Of a DNA stretch of 64,000 nucleotides, positions 1 to 8,099 are shown one piece after another (positions within the stretch are counted from its first letter, which is position 1; every line of letters begins with the position of its first letter). Source of the DNA: Streptacidiphilus rugosus AM-16 (GTDB taxonomy: Bacteria > Actinomycetota > Actinomycetes > Streptomycetales > Streptomycetaceae); NCBI RefSeq assembly GCF_000744655.1, contig NZ_JQMJ01000004.1:3720001-3784000 (forward strand), read 5' to 3'. Both the position numbers and the translations under genes were made by a program. The notes under the pieces were generated by a model that saw only the letters and a list, made by a program, of their open reading frames with translations, searched no databases and had not been told where the DNA came from.

Positions 1-431
1 AGGTTCAGCGTGTCGATCACGCTCTTGTACGCGCTCTGCAGGCTGCTGACGCTGGTGCAGGCCTGGGCCAGCTCGGTGCCGGACGCGCCGCCGAAGGAGG
101 CGATGACGTCGCCGCCCGAGGCGCGCAGGCTGTTGATCGCGCCGGTCCAGCCCGCGTCGGAGACGGAGGTGTCCCCGTTGAAGGTCGGACTGCAGCCGCC
201 GCTGTTGCTGTTGATGACGAAGGCCAGCGTGTAGTACTTCAGCCCGGTCGCGTTCTGGGCCGTCGCCATGGCGGAGGGCGAGTTCCAGGTCTCGATGTAG
301 GGGGCCGCGTAGTGGGCGGGGAAACCGGGTCCGGGATTGGCGGCCGCCTGAGCCGGTCCGGCGGCGGCGAACAGGCCCGCCACCGACAGCGGCAGGGCGA
401 GCGCGGGGGCGAGGTGCTTGGTGACGCGCAT
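1..431 (-). CDS. Secreted GH18 chitinase, N-terminal part (runs off the window)
   Basis: Only the first 143 codons are present; the gene continues beyond base 1. A signal peptide (about residues 1-28, hydrophobic core followed by GPAQA) predicts export. The mature start carries YIETWNSP and YYTLAFVI, and further on VIASFGGASG. These resemble the first strands and the SxGG strand of small family 18 chitinases, which cut chitin; the catalytic DxxDxDxE motif should lie outside the window. ATG at 431 is preceded by a GGAG-like site near 438-441. The neighbouring promoter region holds a spaced direct repeat (486-519). An alternative is another GH18-fold enzyme such as an endo-beta-N-acetylglucosaminidase. 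Confidence 0.8.
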   Translation of the reverse strand, partial: MRVTKHLAPALALPLSVAGLFAAAGPAQAAANPGPGFPAHYAAPYIETWNSPSAMATAQNATGLKYYTLAFVINSNSGGCSPTFNGDTSVSDAGWTGAINSLRASGGDVIASFGGASGTELAQACTSVSSLQSAYKSVIDTLN

Positions 432-485
432 ACGGGTCTCCTCCGACCGACCGTGTGTGGGGGAGGACGGTCGGCCAGCACCGGA

Positions 486-519
486 GTCAATAGGCGGACA
501 TGTCAGTACGTCAATAGGC
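486..519. promoter_or_regulatory. 10-bp direct repeat upstream of the chitinase gene
   Basis: GTCAATAGGC occurs at 486-495 and again at 510-519, exactly 24 bp apart, 55 bp upstream of the chitinase start. Spaced direct repeats in chitinase promoters are known from Streptomyces, where they mediate chitin induction and glucose repression; the sequence here differs from the published repeat. The role is inferred from position and spacing. Confidence 0.45.
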
Positions 520-671
520 CAGACAGGAAAGCTTCCTAACACTTCATGTCGTCAACTCTCAGATTCGCACATCCGACAGGTCTGGCCTGCGCGTTCACAA
601 GGCGGCGAGAGAGAGCGCTCTCAGAGGAATTCGGGGCACTTTCGTCTTCGATGCTTGAACGAGGTGACGGG

Positions 672-1922
672 TCAGGACGGCGCGCCGATCTCCACGACCC
701 GCGCCCAGGACGGCGGGGCGTCCGGGCGGTAGTCGGGGTCGTTCTCGTTCGCCTTCCTGCTCCGCGGGAAGAGACCCACCACCGTGCGGCAGGAGGGCCG
801 CGCCTTCGGCCACGGGGTCTGACCGTCCGTCAGTACCACGATCACGTCCGGCCCGGGCCGGGCCCGCAGCGCGGCGTCGAAACCGGTGCGCAGGTCGGTC
901 CCGCCGCCACCGAGCAGCGCGATGCCCTCGGCCCGGCACAGCGGCTGCACCGACTGCGCGGCCGCGTCGCACGACACGACGGTGACCAGGTCCTTCCTGC
1001 CCCCGACGGCCCGCGTGATCGCGGCGACCTCCAGCAGCGCGCTGCCCAGCTCCGTGTCGCTGACCGAGCCGGAGGTGTCCACCACCACGAAGACGCGTGG
1101 CGGCCTTCGCCGCAGCGCCGGCAGCACGACACCGGGCAGGCTCGCCGATCGGCGCGCGGGTCGCCCGTAGCTGTAGTCGTCGCCCGCCCCGCCGCCGCAG
1201 ACCGCCGAGCGGATCGCCCCGCCGAGCAGCTCCCGCCAGGGCTGCGGCGGGTGGAAGGCCTCCTCGGCCCAGCGCTCCCAGCCCTTCGGGGCCTCCCCCG
1301 GACGCCCGTTGATGCCCTGGGCGACCCGGAACCTGACCGCGTCCCGCTCCTGTGCGCTCAGGCCGTGCGCGCCCTCGGGTCCCAGCTCCCAGCCGCGCTC
1401 CAGGCCGTCCGCTCCACTGCCGCAGTCCAGCCAGGCGTACTCCTCGGTGCGGGGGCCGAGCCGGAACCAGCGGAGGTACTCCTCCATCAGCTTCCCTGAA
1501 GGCAACCCCAGTCGCACGGGGTCCACCGCGCCCTCCGGCCTGGCGAGACCGTCGCCGAAGGCGTCGTCGTTGATCTCGCAGTCCGCCGCGATGTTCATCC
1601 GCAGCCGCTCGGCCCGGCCGGTCAGGCCGTGCTCACGCGCGTAGCGGTCACCGCGTCCGTGGTGGTCGCGCAGCAGGTGCGAGACCTCGTGGACCCAGAC
1701 CCCGGCCAGTTCCTCGACGGGCGTCCGGTCCACGAAGGCCGACGAGGCGTAGCAGCGCCAGTACCGGTCCACGGCCATGGTCGGCACCTGGCGCGACTCC
1801 ACCAGGTGCAGCGCGAACAGCGCCGTGGCGAGGTAGGGCCTGGCGCGCACCGCCTGCATCCGGGCGGCGAAGAGCTTCTCGCGGTCCAGCTGGGCCCGCT
1901 CCGGTCGCCCCGGGGCCGTCAT
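672..1922 (-). CDS. VWA-like protein with metallopeptidase-type N-terminus (DUF2201 family)
   Basis: 416 residues. The N-terminal half contains HEVSH (residues 78-82) in a helix followed by RDHH, the zinc-peptidase-like signature of the DUF2201 N-terminal domain. The C-terminal half is a von Willebrand A-like domain with a DTSGS MIDAS metal site (282-286). No signal peptide or membrane segment is visible, so it should be cytoplasmic. It overlaps the upstream MoxR ATPase gene by 4 bp (ATGA), implying translational coupling. By family precedent (RavA-ViaA and other MoxR-VWA pairs) the two probably form an ATP-driven chaperone or maturation machine for an unknown client. Whether the HExxH is catalytic cannot be told from sequence. 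Confidence 0.8.
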   Translation of the reverse strand: MTAPGRPERAQLDREKLFAARMQAVRARPYLATALFALHLVESRQVPTMAVDRYWRCYASSAFVDRTPVEELAGVWVHEVSHLLRDHHGRGDRYAREHGLTGRAERLRMNIAADCEINDDAFGDGLARPEGAVDPVRLGLPSGKLMEEYLRWFRLGPRTEEYAWLDCGSGADGLERGWELGPEGAHGLSAQERDAVRFRVAQGINGRPGEAPKGWERWAEEAFHPPQPWRELLGGAIRSAVCGGGAGDDYSYGRPARRSASLPGVVLPALRRRPPRVFVVVDTSGSVSDTELGSALLEVAAITRAVGGRKDLVTVVSCDAAAQSVQPLCRAEGIALLGGGGTDLRTGFDAALRARPGPDVIVVLTDGQTPWPKARPSCRTVVGLFPRSRKANENDPDYRPDAPPSWARVVEIGAPS

Positions 1923-3163
1923 CGGCCCGCCCCGGACCCGGCCGCGGCCAGCCGGGCCGCCGCGCGGTCCGCCCGGCCGGAGATCGTGACCACGCCGGTG
2001 AGCCGTTCGACGGCGGCGGGCACCTCCCAGTCCTCACGGCGCAGCGAGGCCAGCGTCATGGCCGGGACGACCACCAGGTCGGGTGCGCCCGTCTCCACCG
2101 CGCGGACCAGCAACGTCCATGCCGCGTCCCAGCGTTCGCGCTCCGGGCGGCTGCGGACCGCGGCGACGACGGCGTCGAGCACGGACTGCCGCAGGTCCCC
2201 GCGCTCCGGCAGCGCGGCCCCCGCCGGGTCCGCGAGCAGGTCCTCGGGGTCCGGCAGGTCCATCCGGTCCAGGCTCGCCAGCAGTTCGAGGCCCGGGCCG
2301 TCCCCGACGGTCCCGCGGACCAGCAGCGAGAGGACGTCCCTCGACGCGCCCGCCGCCGTGGCGAAAGCGATCAGTTGCAAGGTCATCTCCCAGCTCCGTG
2401 GCGAGGGCCAGGGCCCGCCGCGGCGCGCCTCGCTGCTGGGCAGCCGGTGCACCAGGGCGGGCCTGGCGGTGAGCAGTCCGCAGACGGCACGGCGGGCGAA
2501 GGCCACCGCCTCCCCGAGCTGTTCGGGATCCAGACGCGGCAGCGTCGCGCGCGGCCAGGTGCCGCCGAGGCCGCGGACCACCACCTCGTGGTCGTGGACC
2601 CACTGCAGGTGGACGAAGCGGTTGGCCAGCGGCGGGCTCAGCTCCCAGCCGTCGGCGGCCGAGGAGCGCGGGTTGGCGGCCGCCACGATCCTGACGCCGG
2701 GCGGCAGTCGCAGCGCGCCGATGCGTCGCTCCAGCACCAGGCGGAGCAGGGCGGCCTGGACGGCGGGCGGCGCGGTGGACAGCTCGTCCAGGAAGAGCAG
2801 GCCGCGCCCGGCCCGCACCAGGCGCACCGCCCAGTCCGGCGGGGCCATCGGCACGCCCTGACGGGCGGGGTCGTCGCCGACGACCGGGAGCCCGGAGAAG
2901 TCGGACGGCTCGTGGACGCTGGCGATCACCGTGGTGAGCGGCAGGTCGAGGGCGTCGGCGAGCTGCGTCAGCGCCGCGGTCTTGCCGATCCCCGGCTCGC
3001 CCCAGAGCAGCACGGGCAGGTCTGCGGCGACGGCGAGGGTGAGGGCTTCGAGTTGACTGTCGGGACGCGGCTCGGTGCCGGTCTCCCGCAGCAGGGTCAG
3101 CAGCCGGTCGGCGACGTCGAGTTGGGCGGTGGGCGCGGGGGCGGTCAGCGACTTCTCGGTCAT
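1919..3163 (-). CDS. MoxR-family AAA+ ATPase
   Basis: 414 residues with Walker A GEPGIGKT (about 55-62), Walker B LFLDEL (about 123-128) and a sensor-1 strand (IVAAANP), the standard MoxR core. These ATPases act as hexameric chaperones with a VWA partner, here the overlapping downstream gene (4-bp ATGA overlap). The gene lies 179 bp downstream of the unknown-function gene at 3343-4698, and that gap contains a 14-bp perfect palindrome (3212-3225), a possible hairpin or internal operator. A second, distinct MoxR/VWA pair lies at 49,159-52,037, so the organism carries at least two such machines in this stretch. Confidence 0.88.
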   Translation of the reverse strand: MTEKSLTAPAPTAQLDVADRLLTLLRETGTEPRPDSQLEALTLAVAADLPVLLWGEPGIGKTAALTQLADALDLPLTTVIASVHEPSDFSGLPVVGDDPARQGVPMAPPDWAVRLVRAGRGLLFLDELSTAPPAVQAALLRLVLERRIGALRLPPGVRIVAAANPRSSAADGWELSPPLANRFVHLQWVHDHEVVVRGLGGTWPRATLPRLDPEQLGEAVAFARRAVCGLLTARPALVHRLPSSEARRGGPWPSPRSWEMTLQLIAFATAAGASRDVLSLLVRGTVGDGPGLELLASLDRMDLPDPEDLLADPAGAALPERGDLRQSVLDAVVAAVRSRPERERWDAAWTLLVRAVETGAPDLVVVPAMTLASLRREDWEVPAAVERLTGVVTISGRADRAAARLAAAGSGAGR

Positions 3164-3342
3164 GTGGCATCACCTTGGGGTTCGTCGGGGTGTTCGGGAC
3201 GGGTGTGTGGGGGCCGGCGCCGGCCGGTCTCCCCGCCCGGCGTCGAAGGCGTCCGTGGCCTGCGGTCGGCCTGCGGCGGCCGGGAGTGGGGTCCGCGGGC
3301 ATGACGGGGCGGCTCCGGACCGGCGTTCCTCGGCCGGTCGGC

Positions 3343-4698
3343 TCAGCGGGAGTGCCTGCGCCTGCGGCGCGGGCGGTGTCCGGTCGGACGAGCGGTGTCC
3401 GGCGGGGGTGCGGGGGCCGGCTCGAAGAGGCCCGCCCGGAAGAGACCGTGCTCGATCCGGCCCCGGACGGCGTCCTCCAACTCGTCCCGCAGGTCGCCGT
3501 TGCGGACGGCGGCATCCGGGCCGAGCAGGTCTTCGACCATGGCCAGGGCGCCGGGGAGGTCCCCGTGGTCGAGCCGTTCGCGGACGCCGGGGAGGCAGTC
3601 GGGGCGGCGGTGCGCCCGGTCGACGGCCTGGAGGCAGGGCAGCGGGGTGCCGCTGAGCGCGGCGAGCAGTTCCTCGCGGCGGATCTCCTCCGGCGTGTGG
3701 TCGAGTGGGGCGAGCGCCCCGTCGACCAGCCCGATGCGGTGCCGCGCTCCCCGGCATTCGACGATGCGCGGATCCCAGGGCCGGTCCGACGGCCGGGGGG
3801 CCGAGGCGGCGGCGGGCCGGCCGGGGGCGAGGGCGGCGGCGACCAGCGGGTGCAGCCGGTCGGCGTCGATCGCTCCGGCGCGCAGCAGAGCGAGGTCGGG
3901 CGGCACCCAGGTCGCCGCGTCGGGCAGGAGCGGCACGGCGGAGGTCCTGCCGACGCTGCCGGTCGCCGGGGCGATCCGCAGCCCTGGCGACCCGTCAGGT
4001 CCCGTGCCGGTCAGCTCGAGCAGCAGCCGCTGACGCCGGTCCAGGCGCGCCACGGCCAGGCCCGAGGGCCGGCCCTCGGCGCGGAGCAGGATCGCCGTCT
4101 CCTCCGCCCAGCGGTCCACGGCGTACGGCCCCGCCGGTACCGGGTCCGGCGCGGGCGGCCGGTCGGCGCCGGAGCGGTGGCGCAGTTCGTGGGCCCGCTC
4201 GGCGTCCCAGAGGTGCCGATGCAGGTCGAGGCGGAAGCGCGGGCTCGGTCGCGGGTGCGGGTGCCAGGACCGGTGCCGGTCCTCACGCTCGCCGTGCCAC
4301 AGCGCGAGGCTGACGCGCTGCCCGGTCTCCGCCCCGGCCGGCGGCGTCCGGGCCACCAACCGCACCGGGCCGTAGCGGGCCAGGGCGATCGTCAGGCCCG
4401 GGCGCAGCAGTCCGTCCGGGGCGATCCGCGGCAGGTGCCAGCGCAGCAGCTCGGGTGCGAGGCGGCGCAGGTCGGCCCGGAGGGCGGCGGCGACATCCGT
4501 GCCGTGGTCACGGGCGACCGCCCGGAGGCGGAAGTCGACGTCGACGCCCGCGGCGGCGCAGGCCCCGCCCCAGTCGCCGGCGAGGCGGCGGGCGGTCGCG
4601 GTTTCGATCATGGAGGCCGGCACGGCGAACTCGCGCACGCGCGGCCAGTAGGAGGCGCAGGAGGGGGCGGAATCCCGGTTCGCGATCGGTGTGAGCAT
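3343..4698 (-). CDS. Protein of unknown function, first gene of the MoxR/VWA operon
   Basis: 451 residues, no recognised domain, signal peptide or membrane helix. It is Arg/Ala/Pro-rich and ends in a basic tail (PRRRRRHSR). The ATG at 4698 is chosen over a GTG at 4704 because AAGGTGA sits 6 bases before the ATG but directly abuts the GTG. It points the same way as the MoxR and VWA genes and heads the presumed operon, so it is a candidate client, adaptor or regulator of that ATPase system. No function is assigned. Confidence 0.65.
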   Translation of the reverse strand: MLTPIANRDSAPSCASYWPRVREFAVPASMIETATARRLAGDWGGACAAAGVDVDFRLRAVARDHGTDVAAALRADLRRLAPELLRWHLPRIAPDGLLRPGLTIALARYGPVRLVARTPPAGAETGQRVSLALWHGEREDRHRSWHPHPRPSPRFRLDLHRHLWDAERAHELRHRSGADRPPAPDPVPAGPYAVDRWAEETAILLRAEGRPSGLAVARLDRRQRLLLELTGTGPDGSPGLRIAPATGSVGRTSAVPLLPDAATWVPPDLALLRAGAIDADRLHPLVAAALAPGRPAAASAPRPSDRPWDPRIVECRGARHRIGLVDGALAPLDHTPEEIRREELLAALSGTPLPCLQAVDRAHRRPDCLPGVRERLDHGDLPGALAMVEDLLGPDAAVRNGDLRDELEDAVRGRIEHGLFRAGLFEPAPAPPPDTARPTGHRPRRRRRHSR

Positions 4699-4844
4699 CA
4701 GCACTCACCTTGCGCGGACGGGACCCCCATTCTGATCAGCGGGTGAGTCGTCATCGCCGCGGAGCATAGCCTCCGGCCGCCGCCGGGCGCCAGGGACTTC
4801 TGCGGATCGGCCGCGCGGGAGGGGTGGAACACCACCCCCCTTAA

Positions 4845-4866
4845 AGTTGCATCGCAGATGCATGTT
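4845..4866. promoter_or_regulatory. NsrR-type operator upstream of the flavohemoglobin gene
   Basis: The core TGCATC-GCA-GATGCA (4848-4862) is a perfect 6-3-6 inverted repeat inside a longer near-palindrome, 45 bp before the flavohemoglobin start. The same 22-bp pattern recurs in front of the adjacent NsrR gene (6631-6652, 16 of 22 positions identical when reverse-complemented). NsrR of Streptomyces is an Fe-S nitric-oxide sensor that represses hmp genes; assignment of these boxes to it is inferred from placement. Confidence 0.7.
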
Positions 4867-4910
4867 AATTTGAGCAGGCAAGCCAGTCCCCGTCACTCAG
4901 GAAGTGCGGC

Positions 4911-6143
4911 ATGCTCAGCGAGACCTCGACCACCACCGTTCGCGCCACCCTGCCGGTCGTCGGCGCGGCGATCGGCGACATCACCGACCTCTTCTACAAG
5001 AGGCTCTTCGCCGCCCACCCGGAACTGCTGCGGGACCTGTTCAACCGCGGCAACCAGGCGGCCGGCACCCAGCGCCAGGCCCTGGCCGGCTCGATCGCCG
5101 CGTTCGCCACCCACCTGGTCGAGCAGCCCGACACCCGCCCGGACGCCATGCTGCTGCGCATCGCGCACAAGCACGCCTCGCTCGGCGTCTCCCCGGCGCA
5201 GTACCAGGTGGTGCACGAGCACCTGTTCGCCGCGATCGTCGAGGTGCTCGGCGAGGCCGTCACCCCCGAGGTGGCGCAGGCGTGGGACGAGGTCTACTGG
5301 CTGATGGCCAACGCCCTGATCGCCGTCGAGGCCCGCCTCTACGAGGAGCAGGGCTGCCTGGCCGGCGGCACCTGGCGGGAGTGGGAGGTGGTGGGCCGCG
5401 CCGAGGAGACCGCCGACGTGGCCTCGTTCCTGCTGCGCCCGCTCGACGGCTCCGCGCCGCGGCCGTTCCGAGGCGGGCAGTACGTGTCCGTCCAGGTCGA
5501 ACTCCCGGACGGGGCCCGGCAGATACGCCAGTACAGCCTGTCCGGCGCACCCGACGCGACGGTGCGCCAGATCGGCGTCAAGCGCGAGCGCGGCGTCGAC
5601 GCGGGCCCGGCCGGCGAGGTCTCCAACCACCTGCACGACCACGTCGGGGTCGGCGACCGGCTGCTGGTCTCCGCTCCCTTCGGCGACCTCGTCCTCGGCG
5701 CGGACGCGCCCGCGGAGGCGCAGCGCCCGGTCCTGCTCGCCTCGGCCGGGATCGGCGTCACCCCGATGCTGTCGATGCTGCACGAGCTGAACGCCAGGAA
5801 CCACCGGGCGCCCGTCGTGGTCGTCCATGCCGACCGCTCCCGCGCCGCGCACGCGCTGCGCGCCGACCAGAGCACGCTGACCGCCAAGCTCGCGGCGGGC
5901 CGCACCCACTACTGGTACGAGGAGAGCACCCCGGCCCAGGAGACCGAGGAGGCCTTCGGCGAGGAGCGCCGCGGCTTCGCCGACCTGACGGGGATCGACG
6001 TCCCCGAGGGCGCCGTCGCCTACCTGTGCGGCCCGCTCCCCTTCATGCGCGCGATGCGCGGCCAGCTGCTCGCCCTGGGCGTCCCGGCCGCCGACATCCA
6101 CTACGAGGTCTTCGGCCCCGACCTCTGGCTCGGCGCGGCCTGA
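4911..6143 (+). CDS. hmp: Flavohemoglobin, nitric oxide dioxygenase
   Basis: 410 residues with the full Hmp layout: globin domain (about 1-140; proximal-histidine segment AHKHASLGV near residue 88), FAD-binding reductase domain with RQYSLSG, and NAD-binding domain with ASAGIGVTPM and a late LCGPLPFM. It oxidises NO to nitrate with O2 and NAD(P)H in the cytoplasm. ATG at 4911 sits behind GGAAG. The coding end overlaps the convergent NsrR gene by 43 bp. An NsrR-like box lies just upstream, so derepression by NO is the expected control. Confidence 0.95.
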   Translation: MLSETSTTTVRATLPVVGAAIGDITDLFYKRLFAAHPELLRDLFNRGNQAAGTQRQALAGSIAAFATHLVEQPDTRPDAMLLRIAHKHASLGVSPAQYQVVHEHLFAAIVEVLGEAVTPEVAQAWDEVYWLMANALIAVEARLYEEQGCLAGGTWREWEVVGRAEETADVASFLLRPLDGSAPRPFRGGQYVSVQVELPDGARQIRQYSLSGAPDATVRQIGVKRERGVDAGPAGEVSNHLHDHVGVGDRLLVSAPFGDLVLGADAPAEAQRPVLLASAGIGVTPMLSMLHELNARNHRAPVVVVHADRSRAAHALRADQSTLTAKLAAGRTHYWYEESTPAQETEEAFGEERRGFADLTGIDVPEGAVAYLCGPLPFMRAMRGQLLALGVPAADIHYEVFGPDLWLGAA

Positions 6144-6601
6144 TCCGCCGGCCCCGACGGCCTGCTGCTGATCGCCAGGAGCAGCGGGCCGGTCGGCGCC
6201 GCCACCGTCTCCATGACCGACACCCCGTCCAGCGAGGCGTAGAACGCCTCCTGCGCGGTGCGCAGCGCGCCGCGCAGCCGGCAGGCGGAGTTGAGCGGGC
6301 AGGCCTGGTTCTCCCCCACGCAGTCCGCGAGATCGCCGGAGCCCTCGAAGGTCCGCACCACCGCGCCGACGGACGCCGCGCGTCCCGCGACCGTCAGCAC
6401 CAGCCCGCCGCCGCGCCCGCGCCTGGCCTCCACCAGCCCCAGATGCTGCAGCCTGGCCACGACCTTGGCCATGTGCGTGTACGCCGCGTCCAGCGCGTCC
6501 GCCACCTCGCGCGTGGTGGGCGACTCCGGCGCGTCCGCCGGAACGACCGCCAGGCGCATCAGCAGCCGCAGGGCCAGATCCGTGGACTTCATCAGGTGCA
6601 T
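6101..6601 (-). CDS. nsrR: Rrf2-family nitric oxide sensing repressor NsrR
   Basis: 166 residues: winged helix in the first ~70 (STDLALRLLMRLAV, then KVVARLQHLGLVEARRGRGGGL) and three cysteines at about 94, 101 and 107 (DCVGENQACPLNSAC), the spacing of the NsrR Fe-S ligands. The start at 6601 is preferred because MHLMKSTDLALR lines up with the usual MRLTKFTDLALR beginning. It converges on and overlaps hmp, its presumed target, and carries its own copy of the operator upstream (6631-6652), consistent with autoregulation. Confidence 0.9.
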   Translation of the reverse strand: MHLMKSTDLALRLLMRLAVVPADAPESPTTREVADALDAAYTHMAKVVARLQHLGLVEARRGRGGGLVLTVAGRAASVGAVVRTFEGSGDLADCVGENQACPLNSACRLRGALRTAQEAFYASLDGVSVMETVAAPTGPLLLAISSRPSGPADQAAPSQRSGPKTS

Positions 6602-6630
6602 GCCCTCGAGCCTAGCTCGGGCCGTGGCTG

Positions 6631-6652
6631 AATATGCACCCCCGGCGCAACT
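6631..6652. promoter_or_regulatory. Second NsrR-type box, in the nsrR promoter
   Basis: Read on the minus strand it begins AGTTGC and ends TGCATATT, matching the hmp box at 4845-4866 in 16 of 22 positions, including both outer arms. It lies 30 bp upstream of the nsrR start. Its inverted repeat is weaker than the hmp box, suggesting lower affinity autoregulation. Confidence 0.55.
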
Positions 6653-6707
6653 ATTTCCCGGGCCGGGACGGAGCGCCGCGCCGCTCGGCCGTTCGCGCCT
6701 CCCTCGG

Positions 6708-6721
6708 TGTGCGCGCTAACA
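6708..6721. promoter_or_regulatory. LacI-type operator, distal copy
   Basis: TGTGCGCGCTAACA is an imperfect 14-bp palindrome with the central CG-rich step and TGT/ACA ends typical of LacI/GalR-family operators. It is followed by ATC, as is the proximal copy at 6796-6809, 88 bp away. It lies upstream of the sugar-binding protein gene. Confidence 0.5.
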
Positions 6722-6795
6722 ATCGGATGATCCCGACACCGTCTCCACAGAGTCGTAATGCAACCGAAACCCCACAAGCCGTTGCCCGTCTCAGA

Positions 6796-6809
6796 TGTGA
6801 GCGTTAACA
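6796..6809. promoter_or_regulatory. LacI-type operator, proximal copy
   Basis: TGTGAGCGTTAACA, a 14-bp imperfect palindrome 57 bp before the sugar-binding protein start. Together with 6708-6721 it makes a pair suited to DNA looping by a tetrameric LacI-family repressor. No LacI gene is in the window, so the regulator must be encoded elsewhere. Confidence 0.55.
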
Positions 6810-6865
6810 ATCCTCTTCAACACCCATGGCTCCAGCACGCGTCAGCGCACAGCAAGGAGAACCAC

Positions 6866-7999
6866 ATGCGATTCCGGAGACTGGCGACGGCGACCGCCTC
6901 GGCGGCCCTGGCCCTCCTCCTCGCCGCCTGCGGCAGCAGCACCAAGACCGTCGACGCGGCTTCGGCGCACTCGGCGGGCTCGAACGCCGGCGCACTGGTG
7001 GGCGTCACCATGCCCACCAAGTCCTCGGAGCGGTGGATCCACGACGGCGACAACCTCAGGTCCGCGCTGCAGAAGCTCGGCTACAAGGTCGACCTGCAGT
7101 ACGCGGAGAACGACATCCCGACCCAGGTCAACCAGATCGAGGACCAGATCACCAAGGGCGCGAAGCTGCTGATCATCGCCTCGATCGACGGCACCGCGAT
7201 CACCACCCAGCTGCAGGAAGCGGCCGACAAGCACATTCCGGTCATCGCCTACGACCGGCTGATCAGGAACAGCCCCAACGTCAGCTACTACGCCACCTTC
7301 GACAACTACAAGGTCGGCGTCGAGCAGGCCACCGAGCTGCTGGTCGGTCTCGGTCTGAAGAAGGAGGACGGCTCCGCGGGGCCGGCCAAGGGGCCGTTCG
7401 ACGTCGAGCTGTTCGCCGGCTCGCCGGACGACAACAACGCCACCTTCTTCTACAACGGCGCGATGGCGACGCTCAAGCCGTACATCGACGCGAAGACGCT
7501 GGTCGTCAGGAGCGGCGAGACCGACTTCAAGACCGTCGCGATCCTGCGCTGGGACCCGGCCACCGCGCAGAAGCGCATGGAGGACCTGATCACCAAGACG
7601 TACTCGTCCGGCGCCAAGGTGCAGGGCGTGCTCTCCCCCTACGACGGCCTGTCCATCGGCATCCTCTCCGCGCTCAAGAGCGCCGGCTACGGCACCGCCG
7701 GCCAGCCCTACCCCGTGGTCACCGGGCAGGACGCGGAGCTCGCCTCGGTCAAGTCCATCATCGCGGGCGAGCAGTACTCCACGGTCTACAAGGACACCCG
7801 CCAACTCGCCGCCGTCACCGCCCAGATGGCGGACGCCGTGCTCAAGGGCGGCACGCCGCAGGTGAACAACACCACCGACTACAACAACGGCGTCAAGGTC
7901 GTGCCCTCCTTCCTGCTCCAGCCGGTGGCGGTCTACAAGGACAACTACCAGCAGACGCTGGTCGCCACCGGTTACTACACGGCGGCCCAGCTGCAGTAG
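6866..7999 (+). CDS. ChvE-type monosaccharide-binding lipoprotein
   Basis: 377 residues. The lipobox LLAAC near residue 20 and following CGSS indicate a membrane-anchored lipoprotein. The body is a periplasmic-binding-protein fold of the ChvE/multiple-monosaccharide group ([26 protein letters not shown], then IIASIDGTA and VIAYDRLI). ATG at 6866 has AAGGAGA 6 bases upstream. It is the first gene of a transporter with the ATPase at 8100 and permease at 9635; likely ligands are glucose, galactose, arabinose or xylose. A strong stem-loop follows directly (8012-8040). Confidence 0.9.
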   Translation: MRFRRLATATASAALALLLAACGSSTKTVDAASAHSAGSNAGALVGVTMPTKSSERWIHDGDNLRSALQKLGYKVDLQYAENDIPTQVNQIEDQITKGAKLLIIASIDGTAITTQLQEAADKHIPVIAYDRLIRNSPNVSYYATFDNYKVGVEQATELLVGLGLKKEDGSAGPAKGPFDVELFAGSPDDNNATFFYNGAMATLKPYIDAKTLVVRSGETDFKTVAILRWDPATAQKRMEDLITKTYSSGAKVQGVLSPYDGLSIGILSALKSAGYGTAGQPYPVVTGQDAELASVKSIIAGEQYSTVYKDTRQLAAVTAQMADAVLKGGTPQVNNTTDYNNGVKVVPSFLLQPVAVYKDNYQQTLVATGYYTAAQLQ

Positions 8000-8011
8000 T
8001 CCCGCGACTCC

Positions 8012-8040
8012 GCCGCCGGCGCCCGTACCGCGCCGGCGGC
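8012..8040 (+). other. Intergenic stem-loop after the binding-protein gene
   Basis: GCCGCCGGCGC (8012-8022) pairs perfectly with GCGCCGGCGGC (8030-8040) across a 7-base loop. There is no T tract and the transporter ATPase gene follows, so it more likely stabilises the upstream message or attenuates readthrough, giving excess binding protein over ATPase and permease. The second sugar transporter has the same arrangement at 15,878-15,912. Confidence 0.6.
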
Positions 8041-8099
8041 GGGCCTTCGGGCCCCGAGGCCGCAGAGCCGGGGCCGAACCGAACAGAAGGTGCAGCCAG

